Shown here: in pieces, positions 49,101 through 54,884 of the stretch | Position numbering within the stretch: the stretch's first letter is position 1 | How the letters are laid out: each line of letters begins with the position of its first letter | Assembly (NCBI RefSeq): GCF_037176765.1 | Contig: NC_090024.1 | Location: 247,335,385-247,399,384, forward strand | DNA: 64,000 bases | Direction of reading: 5' to 3' | DNA from: Anolis sagrei | Lineage: Eukaryota; Chordata; Lepidosauria; Squamata; Anolidae | Translations under genes and position numbers: made by a program | The notes under the pieces: generated by a model | What the model was told of the DNA's origin: nothing | Seen by the model: only the letters and a program-made list of their open reading frames with translations | Database searches by the model: none

Positions 49101-52100
49101 GCATTAATAAAGTGCAGATCTCAGCAAGGTGCTAGGTCTAAAGTGCTCTCCTAATGATAGTAAAGTGCGGCATAGAGGGTCGGGGGAAGGGGGCGTAAGT
49201 GCTGGTGCAGTCTGGCATCGAGGCGGGCGCCTAAGTGCTCTATCTTATTACAGATGGCAAATGACAGTAATGGTTGTCCGGAATGGACTGGTTGGAATTA
49301 TACAACTCCTATTATAGATGGTAGTGATGGTAATTAATTAAATCTAGCCATGACCCCAGAGTATTTAGACGGATTGTAAGCCAGCGGATGGGCTTCCGGA
49401 GTTGGTAACTCGGGGGTGGGGCAGCACAGATAGAACAGACAACACTTTTGCTCAGTAGTTAACAGCGAAATAACAGCGAGGGAGCCAGCTTGAAGACCTC
49501 CCCACAAAACCCCCAGCGAACGGCTGGTAAAGGTTCACACAATTGTCTGCACAGGCGAAGCCCCCAATCAAAGCGGGCTCGCCCAGAGATGGAAGGTTCA
49601 GCAGTAGAGGCGGGCTCGCCAGAGATGGAAAGACTCAGCGGCCCAACAGCGGCCCAGCAATCCAGCGGGGCCCAGTAGCGATGATTCTCCCACCAGCAGT
49701 TGCGGAGGTCAGGGCATCGAGTCTCCAAGCGGCCTACCAAACGGTCTCCAAGCGGCCTTCGATGCTGGCGGGCCGACTTACCCAAGGATGGGAGGTGGGT
49801 GGGTGGGCTTCGGTCGCCCCTGGAAAGCTCGCTGTAGGCTCGTCCGACGGTGGAATCCTCAGCTTGGTGCCCCTGCAGCGGCGGCGGTGGTCTTGCCCGG
49901 AGCGGCCCAACGGGACCCTGGCCTCTGTGCCAACGGGGGGGGGGGGGGGCGGGCTCGCCTGAGCGGTCCTCGCAGCGATGGCTTGGCCTCCTTGGTCTCC
50001 TTGGGGCGTCTGCCCTCGGCGTTCGGCCTCCCCTTCGGCCTGGTAGCAGTAGCGGCGATGGTTTGGCCTGGAGTGTAAGTACAGAGGTGGTTCCCAGCTT
50101 TGGAGTCCAGTGTATCCGTCCGAATGTATCTCCCTCTACGTCCCACCCCGGAATTTGAGATCATCTGGGGGGGAGGGGCTGCTCTCGACCCCACCGCTAT
50201 CACAAGTGAGGTTGGTGGGGACGAGGAGCAGGGCCTTCTCGGTGGTGGCCCCTCACCTGTGGAACTCACTCCCGGGGGAAATTAGGAGGAAGGTAAAGAC
50301 GTGGTTGTGGGACCATGCCTTTGGGCAATCTGACAACTAGATATGGACAACCAGATGGATAGGACTGACAGGACTGACAACTGTGGAACTGGAATTTGAA
50401 CTATGACCGTCAATGAGGAGAAATTGGTTTGTATTGGTTTTATGGTTGTAATGCAAGAATTGTTGTTAATTGTTAATTGATGTTATTTTGTTTTATTGCT
50501 GTTATGTGATGTGGGCATCGAATTGTGCCTTGTTCTTGTAAGCCGCCCTGAGTCCCCTTCGGAGTGAGAAGGGCGGGGCAGAAGCAACCGAAATAAACAA
50601 ATAAATAAATAAATAAATAAACAATTGGAGTGCAACAGGGGTGTGTGTGATAGAATTTCAGCCCACTCTTGTCCTCTTCTCTTCTCAGCCAGAGGAACGT
50701 GCCCAGTTTGAGATCCTGAAGTCCCAGATGTACGCGGAGCGGCAGGCCAAGAGGAGCCGCCGGCCCCAGAGAGCCAGGGCTTTGCCAGAAGAGGTGCCAT
50801 CCACACAGAAGGGGCCAGGTGGGAAGCAAAGGATGGAGAGGGGGAAGAAGGAAGGAAGGAAGGAAGGAAGGGAGGGAGGGAGGGAGGGAGGGAGGGAGGG
50901 AGGGAGGGAAGGAAGGAAGGAAGGAAGGAAGGAAGGAAGGAAGGAAGGAAGGAAAAGGAGGGAGGGCCGGACATGGAGAGAAGGAAGGAAAGAAAGAAAT
51001 GAGGGAGGGAAGGAAGGAAGGAATGAAGGAAAAAAGGAAAGAAAGAAGGAAGGGAGGGAGGGAGGGAAGAAGGAAAGGAGGAAGGAAGGAAGGAAAAGGA
51101 GGGAGGGCCAGACATGGAGAGAAGGAAGGAAAGAAAGAAGGAGGGATGAGGGGAAGGAATGAAGGAAGAAAGGAAAGGAAAGGAAGAAAGAAAGAAAGAA
51201 AGAAAGGGGAAGGAAGGAAGGGAGGGAGGGAAGGAAAGAAGGAAGGAAGGAAAAGGAGGGATGGGAGGGAAGGAAGAAAAGAAAGAAAGGAGGGAGGGAG
51301 GGAGGGAAGTAAGTAAAGAAGGGAAGAAGGAGGGACAGCGGGAAGGAAAGAAGGAAGGAGGAAAAAAAAGAAAAGGGGGAAGGAAGGAAGGAAGAAGGGA
51401 GGGAAGGAAAGAAAGGAAGGAAAAGGAGGGATGGGAGGGAAGGAAGAAAAGAAAGAAAGGAGGGAGGGAGGTAAGTAAAGAAGGGAAGAAGGAGGGACAG
51501 AGGGAAGGAAGGAAGGAAAGAAGGAAGGAGGAAAAGAAAGAAAGAAAGCAGGGAGGGGGGAAGAAACGAAAGAAGGGAGGAAAAAATAAGTCAGGAAGGA
51601 AGGATGAAGAAAGGAGGGAGGGAGGGAGGGAGGGAGGGAGGGAGGGAGGGAGGGAGGAAGGAAGGAAGGAAGGAAGGAAGGAAGGAAGGAAGGAAGGAAG
51701 GGGCTCTTCCTGGCTGCCTTTCCTTTGGGGGGATCTTCCAGAATTGGGGCTGAGGGCAGGAAATAGCCCCCTTCTTCGCTGGGAACCCACCAGGGCTTCT
51801 GAGGGTCTTTCCTCTGTTCTTGCAGGATCCAAGCAGCAGCGCAAGAAGGCGTCCGTCTTTGACGAGGAGCTCACCAACACGAACAGGAAGGCACTGAAGC
51901 AGTACCGGGCTGGGTGAATATGAGCGAGCCTCCAATGTCCCCTTTTTCTCTCTCTTTCCCACCCAAAATGCGGTTTTCCTTCGGGGTCCTGAGGTTGGAA
52001 CCTGATGAGAGAAAGCAGGGCTGGGTTAACTTCCAAGGGGGGTGGATTGGCTTTTGGGGTCCCCCTCTGAGGGAATAGTGCCCTGCCCTTTCCTGACACT

Positions 52101-52306
52101 GACCGCTCCCTTCCGCAGGCCCTCCTTCGATGACCGCAAGCGCCTGGGACTGGCCCGGAAGAAGGGAGGGAACTTCAAGTCCCGCTCCAGGTGAGGCCCC
52201 TGCTTCCCCCCCCCTTTCATGGAGGAGGACCCCCCCCCCCCCCATTCTCATTGGCACTGTTCCATCTGTTAATCTCCTCTCCTTCTGCAGGTACAAGAGG
52301 AAGTAA
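25172..52306 (+). CDS. DDX27: DDX27, DEAD-box nucleolar RNA helicase, complete
   Basis: DDX27 is an ATP-dependent RNA helicase acting in nucleolar pre-rRNA processing with the PeBoW complex (established knowledge). The 21 coding exons are 25172-25258, 28646-28798, 28921-28980, 29895-30054, 30381-30430, 30616-30705, 32119-32224, 32322-32495, 32790-32940, 35080-35179, 36354-36495, 36589-36742, 36836-36917, 39240-39417, 39517-39623, 42651-42753, 43776-43870, 50689-50818, 51826-51913, 52119-52190 and 52291-52306. They sum to 2298 nt, giving 765 residues, with consistent phases and GT-AG borders. Motifs: Q motif about 207-214, Walker A 232-238, PTREL 266-270, TPGR 315-318, DEAD 340-343, SAT 371-373, [10 protein letters not shown] 488-497, HRVGRTAR 518-525. 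The N-terminus is acidic and the C-terminus Lys/Arg-rich. All catalytic residues are present. Confidence 0.97.
25410..26245 (-). mobile_element. Four CR1 3' ends in a row (DDX27 intron 1)
   Basis: Segments starting near 25410, 25610, 25803 and 26003 each run from the GAATCCTAGAATCAAAGAG terminus through the same ~195 bp of CR1 3' end. This looks like tandem duplication of one 5'-truncated copy. Confidence 0.85.
26282..27045 (+). mobile_element. RTE-BovB fragment with an internal inversion
   Basis: Plus reads [28 protein letters not shown] and [20 protein letters not shown]. The same protein region is then found on minus (26520-26768), and plus resumes at [20 protein letters not shown] to [10 protein letters not shown]. 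These are BovB reverse-transcriptase C-terminal sequences. Confidence 0.88.
27055..27360. mobile_element. CR1 piece (minus) and LINE tail with (TTA)n
   Basis: 27060-27200 matches CR1 near the MKFNSDK region, reversed. 27270-27360 matches the tail at 4480-4594, ending in a TTA run. Confidence 0.55.
27770..27857. mobile_element. Short palindromic MITE
   Basis: The ends ACCAGGCATGGGCAAAC and GTTGGCCCAGGCCTGG are imperfect inverted repeats around AAGTCCAAAACACCTGGAGG. The same half-elements occur in the chain at 16690-17720. Confidence 0.55.
27875..28600 (+). mobile_element. L2 LINE 3' fragment (DDX27 intron 1)
   Basis: It encodes [20 protein letters not shown] and [19 protein letters not shown] 3' UTR and an (ACTAATAAT)-like tail end just before exon 2. 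Confidence 0.88.
28646..28798 (+). CDS. DDX27: DDX27 exon 2 (residues 30-80)
   Basis: It encodes [14 protein letters not shown] and [13 protein letters not shown], aligning with FNPDFVFTEKEG and SWALADVMSQLKKK of human DDX27. Phase 0 at both ends. Confidence 0.92.
28921..28980 (+). CDS. DDX27: DDX27 exon 3 (residues 81-100)
   Basis: It encodes [20 protein letters not shown], like RAATTLDEKIEKVRKKRK in human. The borders are CTCCTAG and GTGAGGG. Confidence 0.93.
28981..29894 (+). other. DDX27 intron 3, no recognised repeat or gene
   Basis: The sequence is moderately AT-rich and I do not match it to any repeat family present elsewhere in the window. It may be among the few stretches of old or unique intron here. 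Confidence 0.5.
29895..30054 (+). CDS. DDX27: DDX27 exon 4 (residues 101-153), acidic
   Basis: It encodes a Glu/Asp-rich stretch ending [14 protein letters not shown], like TDYSSADENILTKA in human. It ends in phase 1 before GTAAGA. Confidence 0.93.
30075..30340 (+). mobile_element. Fossil repeat of unresolved family, possibly LTR-type
   Basis: The segment shares its coding-like stretch (Val-Asn-Asp-Val and similar acidic blocks) with those at about 33418, 37690, 38990 and 43930. It is a broken fragment in DDX27 intron 4. The family name is not secure. Confidence 0.45.
30381..30430 (+). CDS. DDX27: DDX27 exon 5 (residues 154-170), basic
   Basis: It encodes [17 protein letters not shown], a basic nuclear/nucleolar-type patch. 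The acceptor is TTTTGTAG and the donor GTGAGT. Confidence 0.92.
30616..30705 (+). CDS. DDX27: DDX27 exon 6 (residues 171-200)
   Basis: It encodes [20 protein letters not shown], which leads into the helicase core and is almost the same as human. Confidence 0.95.
30831..31190. repeat. Simple repeats in intron 6
   Basis: ATT-type runs lie at about 30838-30882 and 31129-31186, with a purine-rich G/A tract at 30885-30990 between. No gene is visible. Confidence 0.8.
31350..31680. repeat. Direct duplication, LINE-like, in intron 6
   Basis: CTGGCAGATGGTAATCTTGTC and AAGTGCAGGCCAAGGTCTTG near 31387-31446 recur as close variants near 31575-31625. I do not know the family. 31690-32118 shows nothing I recognise. 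Confidence 0.5.
32119..32224 (+). CDS. DDX27: DDX27 exon 7 (Q motif and Walker A start)
   Basis: It encodes [20 protein letters not shown] and the AATGTG of motif I. The intron splits the second Gly codon before KT. Confidence 0.97.
32322..32495 (+). CDS. DDX27: DDX27 exon 8 (motifs I and Ia)
   Basis: It encodes [18 protein letters not shown] and [15 protein letters not shown], ending in LAVG in phase 1. Confidence 0.97.
32790..32940 (+). CDS. DDX27: DDX27 exon 9 (motif Ib and DEAD box)
   Basis: It encodes [20 protein letters not shown] and VLILDEADR, the catalytic Walker B/DEAD motif. Confidence 0.97.
33015..34925. mobile_element. Nested fossil LTR-type sequences in DDX27 intron 9
   Basis: 33015-33418 and 34460-34925 share a terminal-repeat-like stretch (GTAGCCCTAAGTGACAAAAA; ACACAGCAGCCTTCAC) with 37258-37690. 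33418-33545 is coding-like. 33660-34455 may be a separate solo LTR on minus. All are broken remnants; assignment to an LTR retrotransposon is inference from organisation. Confidence 0.45.
35080..35179 (+). CDS. DDX27: DDX27 exon 10 (SAT motif)
   Basis: It encodes [20 protein letters not shown] and [10 protein letters not shown]. The donor GTGATG is weaker than its neighbours and is followed by a long G-run. Confidence 0.95.
35290..36250 (-). mobile_element. Old CR1 copy interrupted by a hAT element
   Basis: 35310-35501 carries the CR1 stretch complementary to the [10 protein letters not shown] to PQFKR region. It resumes at 36138 with TTCTAGACACTATGCTCC. The hAT element at 35502-36137 sits exactly between. 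Confidence 0.8.
35502..36137. mobile_element. hAT-type element, 636 bp, with 8-bp target duplication
   Basis: The ends are CAGTGGTTCCCAA and TTGGGAACCCCTG, with an exact 8-bp duplication TTCTAGAC at 35494-35501 and 36138-36145. On minus, 35570-35815 holds a coding-like remnant with [11 protein letters not shown], reminiscent of the end of a Gypsy-type polyprotein. I treat that part as a captured fossil. A (CA)n tract lies at 36042-36065. Confidence 0.85.
36354..36495 (+). CDS. DDX27: DDX27 exon 11
   Basis: It encodes [20 protein letters not shown] and [17 protein letters not shown], the link into the second RecA domain. Confidence 0.96.
36589..36742 (+). CDS. DDX27: DDX27 exon 12 (motif IV)
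   Basis: It encodes [20 protein letters not shown] and [16 protein letters not shown], the motif IV and GELHG region. Confidence 0.96.
36836..36917 (+). CDS. DDX27: DDX27 exon 13 (motif V)
   Basis: It encodes [20 protein letters not shown] followed by IEGVKT. Confidence 0.97.
37085..37175 (-). mobile_element. Penelope-like terminal fragment
   Basis: GTATGGCTATGTTCTAGCAG and CATCCATGGTTGGCATCTTC are diverged matches to the Penelope terminal repeat at 57100-57180. Confidence 0.55.
37258..38160 (+). mobile_element. Fossil LTR-type remnant, plus copy
   Basis: It consists of a terminal-repeat-like stretch (37258-37690) followed by an acidic coding-like segment. A minus copy follows directly from 38165, giving an inverted pair. 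It is broken and its family is unresolved. Confidence 0.45.
38165..39175 (-). mobile_element. Fossil LTR-type remnant, minus copy, split by a Penelope insertion
   Basis: 38185-38225 and 38993-39165 are the two halves of the coding-like segment seen on plus at 37690-38060. The Penelope-like element at 38226-38992 sits between them. Confidence 0.5.
38226..38992 (+). mobile_element. Penelope-like element 3' part with GIY-YIG domain
   Basis: The plus frame encodes [40 protein letters not shown] and [18 protein letters not shown], which is the GIY-YIG endonuclease domain typical of Penelope-like elements. Downstream is a terminal repeat with CATCTATGGCAAGCATCCTC in complement, ending AAAGCCTTCGACAATACAT. 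Confidence 0.9.
39240..39417 (+). CDS. DDX27: DDX27 exon 14 (motif VI)
   Basis: It encodes [20 protein letters not shown] and [19 protein letters not shown]. The arginine finger region is intact. Confidence 0.97.
39517..39623 (+). CDS. DDX27: DDX27 exon 15
   Basis: It encodes [20 protein letters not shown] and ends in a Glu-rich helix (QRSEAQ). Confidence 0.94.
39812..40513 (-). mobile_element. L2 LINE 3' copy inserted in CR1
   Basis: A (TTTA)n tail lies at 39815-39835. Minus encodes [40 protein letters not shown] and [10 protein letters not shown]. Confidence 0.9.
40805..41166. mobile_element. hAT-type nonautonomous element, ~362 bp
   Basis: The ends are CAGGGTTCCTCAAACTA and AAGTTTGTGGACCTCTG in imperfect inverted orientation, with GGGGGCCGGATGCGGCCCC near the left end. 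I see no clean 8-bp duplication. Confidence 0.7.
41515..42445 (-). mobile_element. Jockey-like LINE, reverse transcriptase C-terminus
   Basis: The minus ORF 41621-42352 (243 codons) starts [20 protein letters not shown], then [39 protein letters not shown] and a final C-x-C-x7-H-x3-C cluster ([15 protein letters not shown]). That layout suits Jockey/I-like non-LTR elements; the exact clade is uncertain. The 3' tail (TTTATTTATCG) is at 41520. Confidence 0.75.
42651..42753 (+). CDS. DDX27: DDX27 exon 16
   Basis: It encodes [12 protein letters not shown] and [13 protein letters not shown], matching [13 protein letters not shown] of human. The intron before it is about 3 kb of nested elements. 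Confidence 0.94.
42782..43675 (-). mobile_element. CR1 3' copy (DDX27 intron 16)
   Basis: It is bounded on the left by repeated AGAATCATAGAATC. Minus encodes [40 protein letters not shown] and [20 protein letters not shown]. Confidence 0.93.
43776..43870 (+). CDS. DDX27: DDX27 exon 17
   Basis: It encodes [20 protein letters not shown], a basic motif conserved in human. Confidence 0.94.
43930..44330 (+). mobile_element. Fossil repeat of unresolved, possibly LTR-type, family
   Basis: Plus has a coding-like stretch with a [20 protein letters not shown] block, parallel in layout to [15 protein letters not shown] at about 37925. It is a broken remnant. Confidence 0.4.
44871..45441 (+). mobile_element. 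Helitron-like nonautonomous element
   Basis: It starts TCTATATAAATAAAAATGT and ends CAAGT, which departs from the usual CTAGT-type end. A 3' hairpin (CCACA, 6-nt loop, TGTGG) lies at about 45410-45425, some 11 bases before the end. There are no inverted terminal repeats or target duplications. 45002-45413 is shared with the hAT element at 53423-54026. Confidence 0.7.
45478..50085 (-). mobile_element. Apparently full-length L2 LINE
   Basis: The 3' tail (TTTA)n lies at 45485-45515 and the 3' UTR at 45516-45719. The ORF is 45720-48935 and a CpG-rich 5' region spans 48936 to about 50085. In that leader, CGGGCTCGCCcAGAGATGG-type blocks repeat at about 49577-49640. It lies antisense to DDX27 in intron 17. 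The exact 5' end and any target duplication are not clear. Confidence 0.88.
45720..48935 (-). CDS. L2 LINE ORF: endonuclease and reverse transcriptase, 1071 codons open
   Basis: This protein would nick target DNA and copy the element's RNA into it. From the N-terminus, an Arg-rich leader is followed by an apurinic-type endonuclease ([37 protein letters not shown]). Then comes reverse transcriptase with [59 protein letters not shown] and the catalytic HLYADDVQL. The C-terminal L2 blocks are [15 protein letters not shown] and [14 protein letters not shown]. The frame is uninterrupted and the catalytic residues are present, suggesting recent activity. The first Met is uncertain, since a real start could lie further downstream. 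Clade L2 is from motif style. Confidence 0.92.
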   Translation of the reverse strand: MLLPMWSPAPICVLFLLLFCNGGGRRGGVWEPMSEDVVGRGEKGERGCWQEPLSLTTSVEERDRMARNCGMEGGRCSTSRGAPIEVVVGRRRCGRRRPRIRLNSDRLSKLTIPNRSPKVNWCNQVSGPSGLKVVLLNARSVNGKTSWIQDLILEERADLACITETWLDEAGGVNLSQLCPPGFSVQHQPRAGGRGGGVAVVYRDSIHLIRTPIPQTTNFECVHLRVGDRDRIGMLLVYRPPRCTTVSLPELAGVVSSLAVESQRLLVLGDFNIHAEATLTGAAQDFMSAMATMGLSQQITGPTHCAGHTLDLVFCQGWEQGGGVEELSSSPLPWSDHFLIRFRLTAPPNLRKGGGPIRMVRPRRLMDPNGFLTALGEFPAAAVGDHVEALVALWNGEMTRAIDKIAPERPLSSNRAKPAPWFTEELAAMKRKKRVLESVWRSDPSEPNRTRFVSFLRAYAAAIKAAKKTFFAATIASAKNRPAELFRVVRGLLTPPTSGGSPDNSAARCEAFARFFADKVALIRAGLDAALDAVSVNVTQAPACPILLDSFQFVKPEDVDKILGGMRPTTSILDPCPSWLLKEARGGLAEWVTVVVNASLREGKIPASLKQAIVKPLLKKPSLDPTKLDNFRPVSNLPFLGKVMESVVASQLQVFLRDTDILDPAQSGFRPGHGTETVLVALVDDLRRELDRGSVSLLVLLDLSAAFDTVDHGILLGRLAGMGLGGTALQWLQSFLEGRTQKVLLGDSCSAPQPLICGVPQGSILSPLLFNIYMKPLGEIIRSFGVRCHLYADDVQLCHSFPPATKEAVKVLNRCLAAVMVWMRANKLKLNPDKTEVLLVSRKAEQGIGLQPVLDGVALPLKAQVRSLGVTLDSSLSLEPQVSAVTRGAFAQLRLVRQLRPYLGKSDLATVVHALVTSRLDYCNALYVGLPLKTARKLQLVQRAAAMVLTGAGRREHTTPLLAQLHWLPIRYRAQFKVLVLSYKALNGSGPKYLADRISAYEPTRALRSSGEALLSVPPASQARLAGTRERAFSVVAPRLWNTLPVEVRQAPSLLAFRRGLKTWLFEQAFN
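50086..50635 (+). mobile_element. L2 LINE 3' end, plus strand
   Basis: Plus encodes [32 protein letters not shown] and [32 protein letters not shown] and an (AAAT)n tail follow at 50600-50622. It lies head-to-head with the full-length L2. Confidence 0.85.
50689..50818 (+). CDS. DDX27: DDX27 exon 18
   Basis: It encodes [20 protein letters not shown], like ERSQFEILKAQMFAERLAKR. It is separated from exon 17 by a 6.8-kb intron holding a complete L2. Confidence 0.94.
50828..51705 (+). repeat. ~880-bp polypurine tract (GGAA/GGGA) in DDX27 intron 18
   Basis: It is almost pure A/G on the transcribed sense strand, with GGAA, GGGA and GAAA runs broken by a few GGGCCGGACATGGAGAG-type interruptions that recur near 50966 and 51106. 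The long reading frames across it are low-complexity artefacts. Confidence 0.95.
51826..51913 (+). CDS. DDX27: DDX27 exon 19
   Basis: It encodes [20 protein letters not shown] then YRAG, nearly the same as human. Confidence 0.95.
52119..52190 (+). CDS. DDX27: DDX27 exon 20
   Basis: It encodes [20 protein letters not shown], a basic tail. The donor is GTGAGG. Confidence 0.93.
52291..52306 (+). CDS. DDX27: DDX27 terminal coding exon
   Basis: It encodes RYKRK and TAA at 52304-52306, compared with RYKRRK in human. Confidence 0.93.
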
Positions 52307-52785
52307 GGAGAAGGCCTCTTACCAGGAAGACCCCAGAATACCTTTCCTGCTGCTGTCTCCAGCCCTCTTTGTGCCTTGGGAGGAGCAACGTCCCTCCAGA
52401 TGGGGACCTCCTGCTGGTGGGGTGATATCTGCCCTTGTCCTTCCGGGAGATATATCAGCACACATTGTTGTCACTTGCCTGGCATCCAGAGCGTTGTGTG
52501 GACACATTTTGGGGAGGGTTGATGACTTCGGAGGCAGCAGCACGGTTGCTTTTCCTGGGGAAGATGCCCACCTGCCTGGCCTATCATCCTCTGGTGGGTC
52601 CCTCCATGCAAAAGCCCCTGTTGCTCTTGAGGGTACAGAGGGTCCATACCTGGAGGGTCCGTGTCCCCAGCTCTGCGCCCCTCCCAGCTCTGCATCTGGC
52701 TGTTCTGGCAGAGGATGTGATGCTGGGATCCAGGCGCCTTCAAGAACCGATATCCTCCAATAAAACCTTTCCTGTATTTCTTGTC
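52307..52785 (+). terminator. DDX27 3' UTR with AATAAA at 52759-52764
   Basis: A single AATAAA lies 450 bp after the stop and is followed by a T-rich stretch (CCTTTCCTGTATTTCTTG). Cleavage near 52780 is inferred. Confidence 0.8.
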
Positions 52786-52929
52786 AACATGCCTCCTTGC
52801 ATTAAGAGTTCATTTCCAAAAATACAAACAGGGAAGGGAAGGGGAGGGAGTTGTGGTTGTTTCCCATTGGCACACAGGTGAGGGGCAGGCTTGGGTGAGA
52901 CCCCAGAAGAAGGGTCCATAGGCCTCCTG

Positions 52930-54200
52930 TCCATGGGCATAGGGCAGGGTGCCAGCAGTATGCCGATGACACCCAAATCTATTTCTCTATGCCTTCAAAA
53001 CAACCTCAGCTAAGGATAGTGTGTCTCCTCTGAATGAATGCCTGCAAAGGTAATTGAGACTGAATCCCCGACAAAACAGAGGTGCTTCCCATCAAGGACC
53101 CTAATCTGGAGGTGGAAGTGTGTCAACCAATTCTGGATAGGGTCCACCTCTGTCTGAAAGAATGCGTTCGCAGCTTGGGACAAGGAATCCTGGATCTCTC
53201 AAAATGTCAACCCAGATACCTGTGAAGGTGTGCTTACTATCAGCTTCCGCTGATCCCCCCGCTGAGCCCCTTCCTAGGTTTGAAGGACGGCAAAATGGTA
53301 GTGCATGCAGTGGTAAACTCTAGGTTGGGCTTCTGCAATGTTCTTTCTTTACATTGGGCTACCTTTGTACCAAGTTCAGAAACTCCAGCTGGTTCAAAAC
53401 ATGGCAGCCAGATTGGTTACAGCAGTGTTTCTCAACCTTCCTAATGCCGTGACCCCTTAATACAGTTCCTCATGTTGTGGTGACCCCCAAACATGGTGGG
53501 GTTGTGGGGAGGGGGGTGTTGTTTTTTCATTTGGGAGTTGTAGTTGCTGGGATTTATAGTACACCTACGATCAAAAAGTCTTCTGTACTGCACCAACAAT
53601 GGAATTGAACCAAACTTGGCACACAGAACTCCCACGACCAACAGAAAATACTGGAAGGGTTTGGTAGGCATTGACCCTGATTTATGGAGTTGTAGTTCAT
53701 CTACATCCATAGAGCACTGTGAATTCAAACAATGATGGATCTGGACCAAACTTGGCACAAATACTCAATATGGCCAAATGCAAACACTGGTGGAGTTTGG
53801 GGAAAACAGACCTTGACATTTGGGAATTGAAGTTGCTGGGATTTATAGTTCACCTACAATCAAAGAGCATTCTGAACCCCACCAACAATAGAATTGGGCC
53901 AAACTTCCCACACAGAACCCCCATGACCAACAGAAAGTACTGTGTTTTCAGATGGCCTTTGGCGACCCCTCTAACACCCCTTCGCGACCCCTCCAGGGGT
54001 CCCGACCCCCAGGTTGAGAAACACTGGGTTACAGGAACATCTAGGAGGGAGCATATTACACAGATCCTGAAGTCCCTCCACTGGCTGCCAATGGGTTTCG
54101 AGGCAAAGGACAAGGTGCTGGGTTTGACCTTTAAAGCCCTGCTTGGTTTGGGTCCAGGTTTTCTGGGTCGCCTTCTGTACGATCTGCCCCTTTAGACACA
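52930..54200 (+). mobile_element. Old L2-type LINE remnant split by a hAT element
   Basis: Plus shows diverged YADDTQIYFSM, SRLGFCN and a later LAANGFRGKGQG-like stretch. The two parts, 52930-53422 and 54035-54200, are collinear around the hAT insertion. Confidence 0.65.
53423..54026. mobile_element. hAT element, 604 bp, 16-bp TIRs, exact 8-bp target duplication
   Basis: The ends are CAGTGTTTCTCAACCT and its perfect complement. GGTTACAG flanks both sides (53415-53422 and 54027-54034). The left end continues AATACAGTTCCTCATGTTGT, as in SPIN-like hAT families (from memory). The interior (about 53526-53945) matches the Helitron-like element at 45002-45413. Confidence 0.93.
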
Positions 54201-54204
54201 GAAG

Positions 54205-54800
54205 TCCTCTTGTTGTTGTTCATTCGTTCAGTCGTCTCCGACTCTTCATGACCTCATGGACCAGCCTACGCCAGAGCTCCCTGTCGGCCGTTACCACCCC
54301 CAGCTCCTTCAAGGTCAGTCCAGTCACTTCAAGGATGCCATCCATCCATCTTGCCCTTGGTCGGCCCCTCTTCCTTTTGCCTTCCACTTTCCCCAGCATC
54401 ATTCCCTTCTCCAGGCTTTGCTGTCTCCTCATGATGTGGCAAAAGGACTTCAACTTTGTCTCTAGTATCTTTCCCTCCAGTGAGCTTTAGCCGGGCTTTA
54501 TTTCCAGGAGGATGGACTGGTTGGATCTTCTCGCAGTCCAAGGCACTCTCAGCACTTTCCTCCAACACCACAGCTCAAAAGCATCTCTCTTCCTTGGCTC
54601 AGCCTTCCCGAAGGTCCAGCTCTCACATCCGTAGGTGACTACTACAGGGAAGACCATGGCTTGGACTAGGCAATGGATCTTTGTTGCCAGTCTGATGTCT
54701 CTACTCTTTACTATTTTATCGAGACTGGACATTGCTCTCCTCCCAAGAAGGAAGCGTCTTCTGATTTCCTGGCCACAGTCTGCATCTGCAGTAATCCTCT
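54205..54800 (-). mobile_element. RTE-BovB 3' copy
   Basis: Minus encodes [40 protein letters not shown] and [20 protein letters not shown]. The 3' end GTTGTTCATTCGTTCAGTCG lies at the left. Confidence 0.9.
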
Positions 54801-54884
54801 AGCGGATGCCTATTCTCATCAGACAGAACCCAAGTGGTGACGTTACCCAGCACGAAGAGGGACAAAAAGGGCTCATCCCACATC

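Noticed and set aside
50483-52099. 538-codon minus-strand reading frame rich in Ser-Phe-Leu-Pro
   Set aside because: It is the complement of the GGAA/GGGA polypurine tract and overlaps true DDX27 exons on plus. The composition is low complexity, so I do not call a gene.
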